Assembly (NCBI RefSeq): GCF_040786275.1
Contig: NZ_JBFMVT010000001.1
Location: 1-64,000, forward strand
DNA: 64,000 nt
Origin: Buttiauxella gaviniae
GTDB lineage: Bacteria > Pseudomonadota > Gammaproteobacteria > Enterobacterales > Enterobacteriaceae
Direction: 5' to 3'
In this document: one piece after another, positions 1 to 7,291 of the stretch
Position numbering within the stretch: the stretch's first letter is position 1
Layout of the letters: each line of letters begins with the position of its first letter
The notes under the pieces: model-generated
The model's database searches: none
Told to the model about the DNA's origin: nothing
Seen by the model: only the letters and a program-made list of their open reading frames with translations
Made by a program: the position numbers and the translations under genes

Positions 1-149
1 TGTGCGGCGGCTGTCGCGGGATTTCTCTGCTGTTCCTGGTGGCTGCCGTACCATACGACGCCGCCGGCGGTAGCGGCCCCGATAACGATAACGGATGACA
101 GAACAGCAAGCTGGGTGCGGCGGGTTTTCAGGTTTTCGTTCAGACTCAT
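1..149 (-). CDS. traB: TraB, N-terminal part (cut by window edge)
   Basis: Only the first 49 codons are inside the window. The protein starts MSLNENLKTRRTQLAVL and runs into one hydrophobic segment (about residues 14-34) and then a Gln/Arg-rich stretch. This is the inner-membrane anchor and start of the periplasmic part of F-type TraB. TraB belongs to the VirB10 family and spans the envelope in the F type IV secretion core complex with TraK and TraV. The position directly downstream of traK, with a 15-bp gap, is the canonical F order. The family call rests on gene order and the N-terminal anchor, because the conserved C-terminal domain is outside the window. Confidence 0.85.
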   Translation of the reverse strand, partial: MSLNENLKTRRTQLAVLSSVIVIGAATAGGVVWYGSHQEQQRNPATAAA

Positions 150-164
150 GAGCGCGGTACTCCA

Positions 165-887
165 TCATCTGAAAACACAATCCAGGCATACCCCTTCACC
201 ACCGGCATAAAGCTGGTTTTGCGAGAGCATGACGGCCCGGACCCCTTTACGCCAGAAGTCACGCTCACGCAGGCTCTGGGTAATACTGCCGGGATTGTTC
301 ATGCGGAAACGGACAACCCGCAGGTGGTTGCCCACAAACTGGCGCTCGGGTGTCAGACGGACGGATGTGGCTGGCGTGTACGCCGTCATGCGGCTGACGG
401 GATACTCCACATAGTCGTCAGGCACCTGACCGTTCACCACGGCGCGGGACAGGGCAACCAGTGTTTTTTCATAGGTCTGCCCTTCTTCCCATGCCTTCGC
501 GTCGTCGTTCTTACGCAATGGTGGTGACATGGGGGTAAAGCGCAGGGTCTTGCCGTTACCGGCCTGTGGTCTGACATTCAGGCTCAGCGATGAGCCGTGG
601 TCAGTCTGTATAAACAGCGTGAAGTTCTGCGCAACAAGCGGCGACAAAATGAGTGCGCCGTCTTCCGTTGTGCTCTGGTCATAGGCTCCGGATGGCCCGC
701 TGATGCTGGTAATCAGTTCCCCGTCGATAACAACCTTGCTGGGGTTGTTATTGCTGAGAGTGACATTAAAGGCGGCGTCGTTCTCAAACGGGATGGCGGC
801 GGGGGCGGTAGCGGCCCGAAGGCCGCTGGTGAAGATTCCCGATGCCAGTAACACAGCAGCAGCTGCCGGTGAAATACGAAGTTTCAT
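165..887 (-). CDS. traK: TraK, F-type T4SS outer-core secretin-like protein
   Basis: 240 residues, the usual length for F TraK. A signal peptide covers about residues 1-26 (MKLRISPAAAAVLLASG, cleavage near LRA-AT). The rest is beta-rich and periplasmic. TraK (VirB9-like) binds TraB and the lipoprotein TraV to form the outer-membrane core complex of the conjugative pilus channel. The start at 887 has an AGGACT ribosome site. The gene lies 11 bp after traE and 15 bp before traB, so the tra operon is tightly packed here. Two Cys residues close to the C-terminus (CLDC) could form a disulfide. Confidence 0.92.
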   Translation of the reverse strand: MKLRISPAAAAVLLASGIFTSGLRAATAPAAIPFENDAAFNVTLSNNNPSKVVIDGELITSISGPSGAYDQSTTEDGALILSPLVAQNFTLFIQTDHGSSLSLNVRPQAGNGKTLRFTPMSPPLRKNDDAKAWEEGQTYEKTLVALSRAVVNGQVPDDYVEYPVSRMTAYTPATSVRLTPERQFVGNHLRVVRFRMNNPGSITQSLRERDFWRKGVRAVMLSQNQLYAGGEGVCLDCVFR

Positions 888-898
888 GGGCAGTCCTG

Positions 899-1480
899 TC
901 AGTTGGTTGGGGGGTTCTGCTGAAGCTCCTCGAACGAATGAAGATGAACAATGCCGTTCTTGTAGCTGATTTTAAGACGGTAGGTTTTTGCCTGGTCCTT
1001 CAGGGGCGTGGTGATAGCACCATTGGTGGTGGCGGATTTCAGTGTGCCGCTGAACTCCACGGAGCCATCGGACATGACACGAATATCCTTCGTATCAAAG
1101 CGGGTGGTGATGCCCCCTTTCTTGATGCGTTCAGCTTCAATATCCAGTGCTTTCTTCAGTGCATCCCGTTCGGTGGAAGGGACAAAACCGAGCAGCATAT
1201 TCTGGTTATTGTCGATATTTTCCGGACTCACATTCAGCCGCCAGTATATAAATGAAGAGGCGAACATGGTCATGCCGGAAGCATCAGCGCCGACAGCGTC
1301 AGAGGTAAAGGGTTGGTTATAAGTCATAGGCGTGGTGACCGTTTTCTGGGTGGTGGCGAAATGCCATGCCAGTGAACCTGTCAGCACATTCCCCATGCCA
1401 CTGAGAACTAATAATGAGGCAAGACCAATAAACGCATAACTGAGTTGTTTATCGCGTTCGCCTTTTATTTTCATTTTCAT
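899..1480 (-). CDS. traE: TraE, F-type T4SS VirB5-position protein
   Basis: 193 residues, close to F TraE (188). One N-terminal membrane segment (about residues 14-38, after KGERDKQLSYAFIGLASL) is followed by a periplasmic domain with the family's FVPSTERDALKKAL-type stretch in the middle. TraE is needed for F-pilus assembly and works with TraL, TraK, TraB, TraV and TraC. The start at 1480 has GGAGGG about 11 bases upstream. An alternative Met lies at codon 3. It sits between traL and traK in the standard order, transcribed as part of the traALEKB operon. Confidence 0.92.
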   Translation of the reverse strand: MKMKIKGERDKQLSYAFIGLASLLVLSGMGNVLTGSLAWHFATTQKTVTTPMTYNQPFTSDAVGADASGMTMFASSFIYWRLNVSPENIDNNQNMLLGFVPSTERDALKKALDIEAERIKKGGITTRFDTKDIRVMSDGSVEFSGTLKSATTNGAITTPLKDQAKTYRLKISYKNGIVHLHSFEELQQNPPTN

Positions 1481-1485
1481 GGGAA

Positions 1486-1791
1486 TTACGCCCTCCAGTG
1501 TCGGAAACTTGAATCAGGTATCTGTCGGAAGGAAATTTTGAATAAGAGCGAAGGGAGATGCCAGTAACAGAAATTAAGTAACCAGAAGGACCCCTGCCCT
1601 TTTTTCAGGTATCTGACTAATGCCCACAACAGGCCCGCTATGATGGAAAGTTCCGTAGACATATTATTGAGCACGCCGAGAATAACCAACGGCGCGACAA
1701 TAAGGAGTTCATCGAGGGGCAAACCAAAATAGCGGTCCTGCTGATTGAGAGTTTCCGGGAAGTAATATTTATCTTCTTCCCCATTCATCAT
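1486..1791 (-). CDS. traL: TraL, F-type T4SS membrane protein
   Basis: 101 residues from the ATG at 1791. The motif FPETLNQQDRYFGLPLDELL is diagnostic of TraL (VirB3-like). A hydrophobic segment follows, and the C-terminus ends in RQIPDSSFRHW, matching the F protein's PDSCFRQW tail. The start codon overlaps the traA stop as TGATG, so translation is probably coupled. A second Met directly follows the first. An upstream in-frame extension to 1833 would overlap traA and lacks the family N-terminus, so it was rejected. The protein acts in the inner membrane during pilus assembly. Confidence 0.92.
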   Translation of the reverse strand: MMNGEEDKYYFPETLNQQDRYFGLPLDELLIVAPLVILGVLNNMSTELSIIAGLLWALVRYLKKGQGSFWLLNFCYWHLPSLLFKISFRQIPDSSFRHWRA

Positions 1792-2144
1792 CAGCTCGCA
1801 ATAGCAAAGGCAATGCGGGTGAAGATAATACAAATAACCAGACCGAGGAAAACGAGGGGAGAGCGGACTTTAATATAGGTGAATAAGGCAATAATAATTT
1901 CGGCAATATAAAACCACTTCACAATTGACGAACCAGAACCGAACGTGGAGCTCACTGTTGCTTGTTGAGAGGCGAGCAGGTCAGTACCAGAGGCGAGTAC
2001 CGGGTGAGCGACCATAAGTGAAATTAAAACCAACCCTCCGTTTTTGATGAATTTTTTTAACTGGCGATTTTCACGAGCCTTTCGAAATAAAGACGCTACC
2101 GCCCATCCCTTTTCGACATTAAGGGCATTACCTTGAGTGAACAT
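1791..2144 (-). CDS. traA: TraA, F-type propilin
   Basis: 117 residues from the ATG at 2144, which has a good GGAG site. An upstream in-frame ATG at 2168 has none. The leader is exactly 51 residues to AHPVLA, as in F propilin. The predicted mature pilin is 66 residues, begins SGTDLLASQQ and has two hydrophobic segments separated by a short basic loop (YIKVRS). F mature pilin is 70 residues. LepB and TraQ/TraX-type processing is expected from the family. The mature protein polymerises into the conjugative pilus. The sequence diverges from classical F pilin apart from the TFG..SS.VKW region. It is the first gene of the tra operon seen here. Confidence 0.93.
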   Translation of the reverse strand: MFTQGNALNVEKGWAVASLFRKARENRQLKKFIKNGGLVLISLMVAHPVLASGTDLLASQQATVSSTFGSGSSIVKWFYIAEIIIALFTYIKVRSPLVFLGLVICIIFTRIAFAIAS

Positions 2145-2175
2145 GCTTGTTTCTCCGGATGTAAACAAAGTTGAT

Positions 2176-2199
2176 GTGAGTAAGTGTTTGTTTACTCAC
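2176..2199. promoter_or_regulatory. Inverted repeat between traA and the RHH regulator, candidate operator
   Basis: GTGAGTAA (2176-2183) and TTACTCAC (2192-2199) form perfect 8-bp arms with an 8-bp spacer. The site lies 32 bp upstream of the traA start, in the divergent promoter region it shares with the tandem RHH gene. Arc-type proteins bind such half-sites as dimers of dimers, so this is the best candidate operator for that regulator. This is inference from position and symmetry. Confidence 0.5.
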
Positions 2200-2233
2200 G
2201 CGATATTGTCCCATGACCCTAAAAAAAAAAAAC

Positions 2234-2249
2234 TGTGAACAATGTCACA
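2234..2249. promoter_or_regulatory. Candidate CRP site
   Basis: TGTGA-N6-TCACA matches both consensus half-sites of the CRP binding site with the correct 6-bp spacer. It lies in the traA/RHH-regulator divergent region, about 90 bp from each start codon, next to a run of 12 A residues. Cyclic-AMP control of transfer genes is known for some F-like plasmids, so the site is plausible, but it is not proven to act. Confidence 0.5.
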
Positions 2250-2340
2250 TAAATGTAAATAATTCGGATTTATCTGAATATGGTTGTGCGTAGGCTTTGC
2301 AATCAAGGTTGTTGTTGTGTTGCTAGTGAGATCTACACCT

Positions 2341-2982
2341 ATGAAAGTTAAAGAGAAAATGTGGGAAGGTCGTGGGCGACCTCGAAAGTTCCGTCCTGGC
2401 GAAGCTGTGGAGTGGCGGCTGCGAGCGCCGGATAATTTGCTTATGGAATTACGAATATGTGCCCGGGCAGGGAAAAGAAGCGTTAATGATGAAATTATCG
2501 CAAGGTTGTTATTGTCACTTAATTACCATTCAGAGAAGCCAGTCATTAAAACTGCGGAGGGCGAACGCCTGATATCGCTGGCGGTGAAATTTGAGTTATG
2601 GCTGGGTGAATTACTCGATAGTGAGAAATGTCAGGGTGATACAGAAAATAAAACTGAATCACCTGAAGAGCGGCTGTGGATGTGGCGTGAAGGCGAGCGA
2701 GTATTGCTTCCGGGGAAAACGACCGGTTACAGCATGCGCATTCCTGACAATCTCGCAGAAGAAATACGAATAATGGCGAGAGTTCACAAGCGCAGTCTGA
2801 ATGACGAAATGCTGACAAGGTTAATGAACACGTTGGGTTATTTTACTGAGCGGATACTTGACCAGAATGAGGATGGTCAGGCACTGAAAGTACTGTGTAT
2901 GGAGTTTGAGGTGTTTTTAAAAGAGAAAATAGCAGCGGCTGAAAAAGAGGCGTTTCCATGGGATAAATCCAACCCATCCTGA
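2341..2982 (+). CDS. Tandem Arc-type ribbon-helix-helix regulator (TraY-like)
   Basis: 213 residues from the ATG at 2341. A longer TTG-started reading from 2284 is less likely. Two Arc/MetJ-type domains are visible. The first (about 25-65) has the strand VEWRLRAPDNLLMELRICAR followed by KRSVNDEIIARLL. The second (about 130-175) has GYSMRIPDNLAEEIRIMAR followed by KRSLNDEMLTRLM. RS.NDE is the helix-A signature of Arc. F TraY is also a tandem RHH protein that binds oriT and the traY promoter, but it is shorter and lies in the traA operon in the same direction. Here the gene diverges from traA and converges on traM. It probably regulates tra transcription, takes part in the relaxosome, or both. 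No traJ-like gene is present nearby. Confidence 0.75.
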   Translation: MKVKEKMWEGRGRPRKFRPGEAVEWRLRAPDNLLMELRICARAGKRSVNDEIIARLLLSLNYHSEKPVIKTAEGERLISLAVKFELWLGELLDSEKCQGDTENKTESPEERLWMWREGERVLLPGKTTGYSMRIPDNLAEEIRIMARVHKRSLNDEMLTRLMNTLGYFTERILDQNEDGQALKVLCMEFEVFLKEKIAAAEKEAFPWDKSNPS

Positions 2983-3017
2983 TTTATTGTGGCCGGTATC
3001 CTTCCGGCCCTTCGGTG

Positions 3018-3413
3018 TTACCCTTCATTATTAACGAAGTGTCGGGATTCCGCTTCGTCTTCTGCTGTATTTATGCTGTTTAACAGCATATCAAGGGTAT
3101 CTTCCAGTTTAGCCTCGCCATCTTTTCCTGTCATTTTCAAGTACATCTCTGCGAGTAATGTTGCAATAAGTACTGTGCCCTCTCGTGAGCCGGCGGCTTT
3201 TCGTATAAGGTCTCTTTGATATCCTTCCAGATCGAATTGATGGCCATCATCACTATCTCTTTTATAAACTAATAATCCTAGACGTATTAGTTCATTGCAC
3301 GTTGCTGAGATGTTTGCTTCCCCGGGGTTCGCGCCGTTCTGTAAATCCTGTTGAACGATATCACGGACCTCTCGCTCTATTTTATCTTTAAGGTAAATCC
3401 CTACTCTTCCCAT
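3018..3413 (-). CDS. traM: TraM, relaxosome DNA-binding protein
   Basis: 131 residues (F TraM is 127). The N-terminus MGRVGIYLKDKIEREV resembles TraM's MARVNLYISNEV RHH DNA-binding strand. A middle region with CNELIRLGLLVY matches F's SMLLELGLRVY, and the C-terminal half is predicted to be a helical tetramer domain. TraM binds sbm sites beside oriT, contacts the coupling protein TraD and starts DNA transfer. It lies directly next to oriT, as in F. The start has an AAGG ribosome site, and a 16-bp palindrome begins 22 bp upstream, which fits TraM autoregulation. The regulator at 2341-2982 ends 36 bp away, converging on it. Confidence 0.88.
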   Translation of the reverse strand: MGRVGIYLKDKIEREVRDIVQQDLQNGANPGEANISATCNELIRLGLLVYKRDSDDGHQFDLEGYQRDLIRKAAGSREGTVLIATLLAEMYLKMTGKDGEAKLEDTLDMLLNSINTAEDEAESRHFVNNEG

Positions 3414-3434
3414 ATTAATGACCTTACTGAGATG

Positions 3435-3576
3435 GTGTCGGAACCGACACTAACTTAATTATTTTTAAAACTGGTGATACCGCAGGATACAGTGTCATCA
3501 ACGTCCTGAGTCAGTGACCTCACTGGTTATACAGTAGTAGGTTTGTACACCAATATGTCTCACAGTGTGACACTGT
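3435..3576. promoter_or_regulatory. Palindromes upstream of traM, candidate TraM (sbm) sites
   Basis: Two strong palindromes are visible: GTGTCGG-AA-CCGACAC at 3435-3450 and ACAGTGT-G-ACACTGT at 3562-3576. Related GTGTC/GACAC words recur at about 3490, 3640 and 3675. ATACATGTAATACATGT (3622-3638) is a short direct repeat in the same interval. In F the region between traM and nic carries the sbm sites, the sby site and IHF sites. Position and symmetry suggest these bind TraM, but the factor is inferred. Confidence 0.5.
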
Positions 3577-3761
3577 ACGATATTTAATACAATGATGTTC
3601 TTACACATCTACAATTGTACGATACATGTAATACATGTCGACACCAACAGGTATTCTAATCCTATGATGTGATAGTGTCGGTATGTGCGATAAAACACCT
3701 CCAAACATAAAGTTTGCTCCTTTTTTTTAGATGTATCCACCTGATTTATAAGTAAATATCT

Positions 3762-3795
3762 GCAAGACGAAGTCTTGCGTGGGGTGTGGTGTTTT
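3762..3795 (+). other. oriT: oriT core and nic site
   Basis: The inverted repeat GCAAGAC-GAA-GTCTTGC (3762-3778) is followed by GTGGGGTGTGGTG, the F/R1-type TraI recognition sequence TTGCGTGGGGTGT|GGTG. By comparison with F, nic lies between 3787 and 3788 on the + strand. The 5' end that enters the recipient first therefore begins at 3788 and continues into the region with rising coordinates. traM lies on one side and gene X on the other, as in F. The remaining bases up to 3992 carry no gene. Confidence 0.92.
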
Positions 3796-3992
3796 AAATG
3801 GTTAGCAAAGAGCGGCTGGTAATAAGTGAGATTGTTCTTACATGATATATTCTGGCGTGCGGGTTCTCCGCTAAACAGGAGCGCTCACGCGCGTCTGTAG
3901 TGAATTATCTTGATAAAAACGATGGCGGCGGGTATTTTTTATTTGCCTGGTCTGTCGTCTGATTTAACACCTTTCCCGTGGGTATCCTGATA

Positions 3993-4517
3993 ATGAATAA
4001 ATTACCATTGCTACTGCTTCCTCTTGCATTATCCTGTGCTGCTGCTCCACAAATGTGTTTCGATCAGGCCGGGCATGACTTCAGGATCGATCCATTGTTG
4101 CTCATGGCTATATCCATTAAAGAGAGCCACCTCAGAGCTGATGCCGTCAATAAAGACAACCGGAATAAAACAGAAGATGTCTGCGGGATGCAGGTGAACA
4201 GTTCACATTATTCAAAACTGAACAGTTTTAATATTGACAGAAAAAGGTTACTGAGTGATCCATGTATTTGTGTCTACAGCGGTGCCTGGGTACTGGCGCA
4301 CAACTTCAGGTCATATGGACGTAACTGGGACAGTGTCGGAATATATAATACAGGTCCGTCGCAGAAACTGATTGCACAGCGCAAAAAATATGCCGATGAG
4401 ATAAAGAGTATTTACAGAATTTTGTTGGCGAGAAAATCACTGACAGAGCAGCCTGGTACAGTGGGGGAATACAGTACAGTGCCGGGTAATAAGGCCAGCA
4501 TGCAAACACCAAATTAA
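3993..4517 (+). CDS. Gene X / P19-type lytic transglycosylase
   Basis: 174 residues from the ATG at 3993. A GTG start at 3978 would add five residues before the signal peptide. The signal peptide is residues 1-18 (LALSCAAA). The SLT fold is recognisable from MAISIKESHLR, with catalytic Glu at about residue 44, then GMQVNSSHYSKLN, and a later GAWVLAHNFRSYG and YNTG motif. Members (F Orf169, R1 P19, IagB, VirB1) locally cut peptidoglycan so that the secretion channel can be built. The gene lies directly beyond oriT and is the only + strand gene at this end of the leading region. Confidence 0.88.
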   Translation: MNKLPLLLLPLALSCAAAPQMCFDQAGHDFRIDPLLLMAISIKESHLRADAVNKDNRNKTEDVCGMQVNSSHYSKLNSFNIDRKRLLSDPCICVYSGAWVLAHNFRSYGRNWDSVGIYNTGPSQKLIAQRKKYADEIKSIYRILLARKSLTEQPGTVGEYSTVPGNKASMQTPN

Positions 4518-4528
4518 TGATATAAAAA

Positions 4529-4546
4529 ACCCCGGCTAACCGGGGT
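4529..4546. terminator. Bidirectional terminator
   Basis: ACCCCGG-CTAA-CCGGGGT forms a perfect 7-bp stem. It is preceded by a run of A and followed by GTTATTTTT, so it can end transcription in both directions. It separates the convergent gene X and DUF932 gene. Confidence 0.85.
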
Positions 4547-4554
4547 GTTATTTT

Positions 4555-5376
4555 TCAGTCTTTGATTTTCGCCATCTCTTCCGCCAATTTCCAGAGTGCT
4601 CGATTTAATTTCACATCACCATCAATTCCGGTCACGGGTCTTGTTCGGGTCCGTTTTCCCTGAGCGGTAATACCGGGCAAACGCCCCTTAATTAGATTTT
4701 CCTGCACCCGGTTAAAAGTGGTCCAGATATCACTTTTGCGATCTTCAAAACGGCGCGGTTCCAGAATCTGGGTGGCGGTAACGGGCTGGCGTTCTTCGCC
4801 GTATTTATAGTCCAGGGCGGCGGCGGCAAACAGGCGTTGTTCGGCGGGATTAAGATTAATCGTTTTCATCTCCGCCATATTATCGCCAATGTCGTCAAAT
4901 GTTTTCAGGACTTCAAATGCGCCCTCGATAACCTGACCAACAATATCCCCTTTATGCGGCACACGAATTTCTCCGAATGTATCTCCGCACACCATGCCAT
5001 TCATGCATACAAATCTGAACATTCCCGGGATCATCTGATAACTTGACGAGCCATCATGGCTGTTAAGTAAAATAATTTCCGGGACTTCAGTTCCGGTAAT
5101 TGTGTCACGACGGCGCAGACGTAACATATGTTTAGTATGTTCCTGCTTATCAATATTACGCACACGCGTCTGACAGGCAAAGAACGGCTCAAAGCCTTCT
5201 TCACGCAGTTTATTAAGCAGGGTAATAGTAGGAATATAGGTGTAGCGCTCGGAACGGGAATTATGTTTATCACCGCTAAATACACTCGGAACATATTTTT
5301 CAAGTTCATCATTCGTTAATGCACGGTCACGACGAATAACGTTTGCAGCGCGAAAACGGGAGGCCAGTGTGGTCAT
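4555..5376 (-). CDS. DUF932 domain protein
   Basis: 273 residues, full length for the plasmid DUF932 family (related to YfjQ/YafZ). The conserved middle includes FRFVCMNGMVCGDTFGEIRVPHKG and a C-terminal WTTFNRVQENLIKG, which is the typical signature. The biochemical function is unknown. The family is common in phages, prophages and the leading regions of F-like plasmids, where a DNA-related or anti-defence role is suspected. A ribosome site (GGAGAAA) precedes the ATG. It is the last gene of the leading-region set when read toward oriT and ends at a bidirectional terminator. Confidence 0.85.
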   Translation of the reverse strand: MTTLASRFRAANVIRRDRALTNDELEKYVPSVFSGDKHNSRSERYTYIPTITLLNKLREEGFEPFFACQTRVRNIDKQEHTKHMLRLRRRDTITGTEVPEIILLNSHDGSSSYQMIPGMFRFVCMNGMVCGDTFGEIRVPHKGDIVGQVIEGAFEVLKTFDDIGDNMAEMKTINLNPAEQRLFAAAALDYKYGEERQPVTATQILEPRRFEDRKSDIWTTFNRVQENLIKGRLPGITAQGKRTRTRPVTGIDGDVKLNRALWKLAEEMAKIKD

Positions 5377-5437
5377 TTTATTTCTCCTTTCAAGTCGTTT
5401 AATGGCAGGTTTTCCCTGCCGTTATTAAATCTGAGGT

Positions 5438-5722
5438 TTATTTCGCTATGCCGGTTAGCACGGCCAGATATCCGCTTTCGGGTATCGCTGCCGCCAGTGG
5501 CCAGCCATTTTGCGTCCAGACGATCACCGTTTCGCCGCCGTCCTCACGAACAGCAATATGCAGATCGCCTTCCGGTGTCGGGACAAAAATACCCGGTTGT
5601 TTCTGCCCCTCGCTGTTGACCATCACGTACAAAAACAGGTCGGTCAGGTGAGGCATGGTGAATTTTTCCCCGCATCTTTCGGAAGATTCAGGAGCGGCGG
5701 TCTTGACGTTTTGTGTATGCAT
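5438..5722 (-). CDS. Small leading-region protein of unknown function
   Basis: 94 residues. The first 16 (M.T.NVKTAAPESSER) are almost the same as the start of the gene at 7836, while the rest is unrelated to it. The body (residues 23-94) contains FLYVMVNSEGQKQPGIFVPTP and GGETVIVWTQNGWPLAA and looks like a small beta-rich domain. A second Met at residue 23 (MPHLTDL) could be the native start of the ancestral domain. GAGGAT lies upstream of 5722. It is headed by repeat A and followed by the DUF932 gene. No function can be assigned. Zygotic expression is likely from its position. Confidence 0.6.
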   Translation of the reverse strand: MHTQNVKTAAPESSERCGEKFTMPHLTDLFLYVMVNSEGQKQPGIFVPTPEGDLHIAVREDGGETVIVWTQNGWPLAAAIPESGYLAVLTGIAK

Positions 5723-6182
5723 TCTGGTCTTATCCTCTTCTGGTGGTTAATCCATCTCTCGGTGAGTTCTCTCGCGGCAAAGGGCAAAGGAGCGACGGCG
5801 CTGGACGGAAAACAAGGGCGAGCACCGCGAGTGCATTTCACCCTTGTTTTCTGGCCGGAGACGGTGCTACGAAAAGCCCTCCGCGTGAGAGCTGGCCGGG
5901 GTGATGGCTCACCAGAGCAGCAGACAGAATGCATACACCCGACACGACGGAACGGCGTGGCGGCTTTAAAGCGACGGTTCACCGGCGCGGTGAAGGCGTG
6001 GGCCAACGGCCCGCAGCAGGGGTTGACCTTGCCGTTGCCATCAGACCCTAGCGAAAGCCCGAAACCCGCAAGGGATTCGGCGGAGACTGGCCGCTGCCGT
6101 GCAGCTGCCCGTCGGAGTGGGGCTGACGACCCGGCCGGAACGGACGGAGAGCCGAAGGGGGCCATTGCCCTGACGGGGTTAT
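5676..6182 (-). repeat. Leading-region repeat, copy A (Frpo-like ssDNA promoter candidate)
   Basis: About 505 bp, nearly identical to copy B at 7788-8291. It starts inside the first codons of the 5722 gene and contains a hairpin, GAAAACAAGGG (5808-5818) with CCCTTGTTTTC (5841-5851), carrying GTGCATTTCA just before the 3' arm. Further out is a core of about 180 bp (5990-6170), rich in GC hairpins, that copies C and D share. In F-like plasmids, folded single-stranded promoters (Frpo, ssi) in the leading region let RNA polymerase transcribe the incoming T-strand. Orientation and position fit that role, which is inferred. Confidence 0.7.
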
Positions 6183-6464
6183 GATGGAAGAGAATAACCA
6201 TCAGATACGGCCACCATGAGAACCGTCACAATCGGGAAAACATCAGGAAGGTAAAAACGGATATATGACCCATACCCGGAAAGACAACGCTGGGAACGGG
6301 AGAGAGCAGCGCGTCAGCGCTGCCCTTCTCCTGCCGTTCGCACCGCTGGTGCGCGAGTTTTTAACGGCGCTTCAGAACAGGTGCAGCCTTCAGGTCGGTC
6401 TGTTTTCAGGAGCCTGACCCCTTGCCTCCTGAAAGCCGCCCCGTCAGGAGCGGCGTGTTTCAGA
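6183..6464. other. Non-coding interval after repeat A
   Basis: No convincing gene. It has a GC-rich hairpin (GGCGCAGCG-type words at about 6310-6330: GCAGCGCGTCAGCGCTGC) and short reading frames in both strands without ribosome sites. It lies directly downstream of the 64-residue gene and may hold its terminator. Confidence 0.5.
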
Positions 6465-6659
6465 TCAGGCCAGGCCCAGTGCCGGGTAAACACTTGGCGT
6501 GTTGCCGTTACCGGAACCGTCACCATATCCTGCGTTAACGGTGGTCATGAACTGCTGCCAGTGCTCCAGCTTGAGCACCGGAACATGAGCAGGTTTTCCG
6601 CTGCGTAAGGCATTTACAAACTGGTTAGCCTGTGCAACTATTTGTGGGTCAAATGTCAT
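6465..6659 (-). CDS. 64-residue leading-region protein, unknown
   Basis: The start at 6659 follows a GGAGATGAAACC ribosome site. Upstream in-frame extensions lack one. The protein begins MTFDPQIVAQANQFVNALR, probably one long helix, then VPVLKLEHWQQFMTTV and a Gly/Asn/Ser-rich tail ending YPALGLA. There is no signal peptide or membrane segment. It is the last gene of a four-gene minus-strand set (7836 to 6465) headed by repeat B. No family is recognised. Small leading-region proteins of this type include anti-restriction and anti-CRISPR factors in related plasmids, but nothing in the sequence proves that here. Confidence 0.6.
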   Translation of the reverse strand: MTFDPQIVAQANQFVNALRSGKPAHVPVLKLEHWQQFMTTVNAGYGDGSGNGNTPSVYPALGLA

Positions 6660-6744
6660 GGTTTCATCTCCATGTGGGTTTTGATAGCCGGTTTGACTTT
6701 CGACGGAGAAACCGGCACGAGAAAGCAGGCGTAAGCCTGCTTTT

Positions 6745-7233
6745 TTAATGCCCGGAAAATGACGCACTCCCGGTCAAAACTTCTGTTTCTACCCGCGCCA
6801 GCACCTGTGCATGTGACAGGGTGCAGACGTCGCGGAACTCAAAAAAACGCCCTTCGGTTCGGACAAAAATGCTGGTGACATCCCCGGCGTACATCTCCAT
6901 GGATTTGAACGACTCCCCTTTATTCGTCCGGCACCAGTCCATCGGCGGTAATACTTCAAGCTGATCGATGTAACGTTCCCCGGTGATTTCCAACACCGGA
7001 GTACGGTACTTTTCATTTTGCAGGTCGATAAGTTCGGCCACACTCATCACGGCCATATCGGGGTAGTTTTCCTGCAACGCGCCCAGGGTTTTCTGGCCCC
7101 ATTCTGTGACCCATTCGCCGCCCAGCCACTGCGCGTGGCACCAGATATCGGCGGTGGTGGTGCGCACAAACGCCATCGGAACGGCATTCTGTGGGGCGGT
7201 GTCCTGGGGGGTGCAGTTCAGATTCTGTGACAT
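6745..7233 (-). CDS. 162-residue leading-region protein, unknown
   Basis: The start at 7233 has an AGGAGAAG site. A longer reading from 7272 does not. It is acidic and soluble, with no membrane segment. Visible stretches are TTTADIWCHAQWLGGEWV, LGALQENYPDMAVMSVAELIDLQ, PPMDWCRTNKGESFKSMEMY and a C-terminal GRFFEFRDVCTLSHAQVLARV. The mix of Trp/Cys-containing conserved-looking blocks suggests a folded single-domain protein. It is not KlcA/ArdB, PsiB or ArdA by sequence. It might belong to the plasmid DUF1419 group, but that is a weak recollection. It lies between two other small unknown genes in the unit headed by repeat B. Confidence 0.65.
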   Translation of the reverse strand: MSQNLNCTPQDTAPQNAVPMAFVRTTTADIWCHAQWLGGEWVTEWGQKTLGALQENYPDMAVMSVAELIDLQNEKYRTPVLEITGERYIDQLEVLPPMDWCRTNKGESFKSMEMYAGDVTSIFVRTEGRFFEFRDVCTLSHAQVLARVETEVLTGSASFSGH

Positions 7234-7291
7234 GGTTGCTTCTCCTTTCAGGTTAAGCGGTGGCAGCCTCACGCCGCCACCGGGTAATAAA

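Noticed and set aside
1791..1833. Longer TraL starting at 1833
   Set aside because: The extension overlaps traA, has a Cys/His-rich sequence foreign to TraL, and the ATG coupled to the traA stop at 1791 gives the family N-terminus.
5510..6201. Long open frames on both strands within repeat A (and similar frames in copies B, C and D)
   Set aside because: They lie in GC-rich repeated DNA, have no ribosome sites, and are open in several frames at once. The conserved hairpins explain the sequence better than coding.
6745..7233. Possible KlcA/ArdB anti-restriction protein
   Set aside because: The family motifs of ArdB are not visible. Only the leading-region position suggested it, so it stays unknown.
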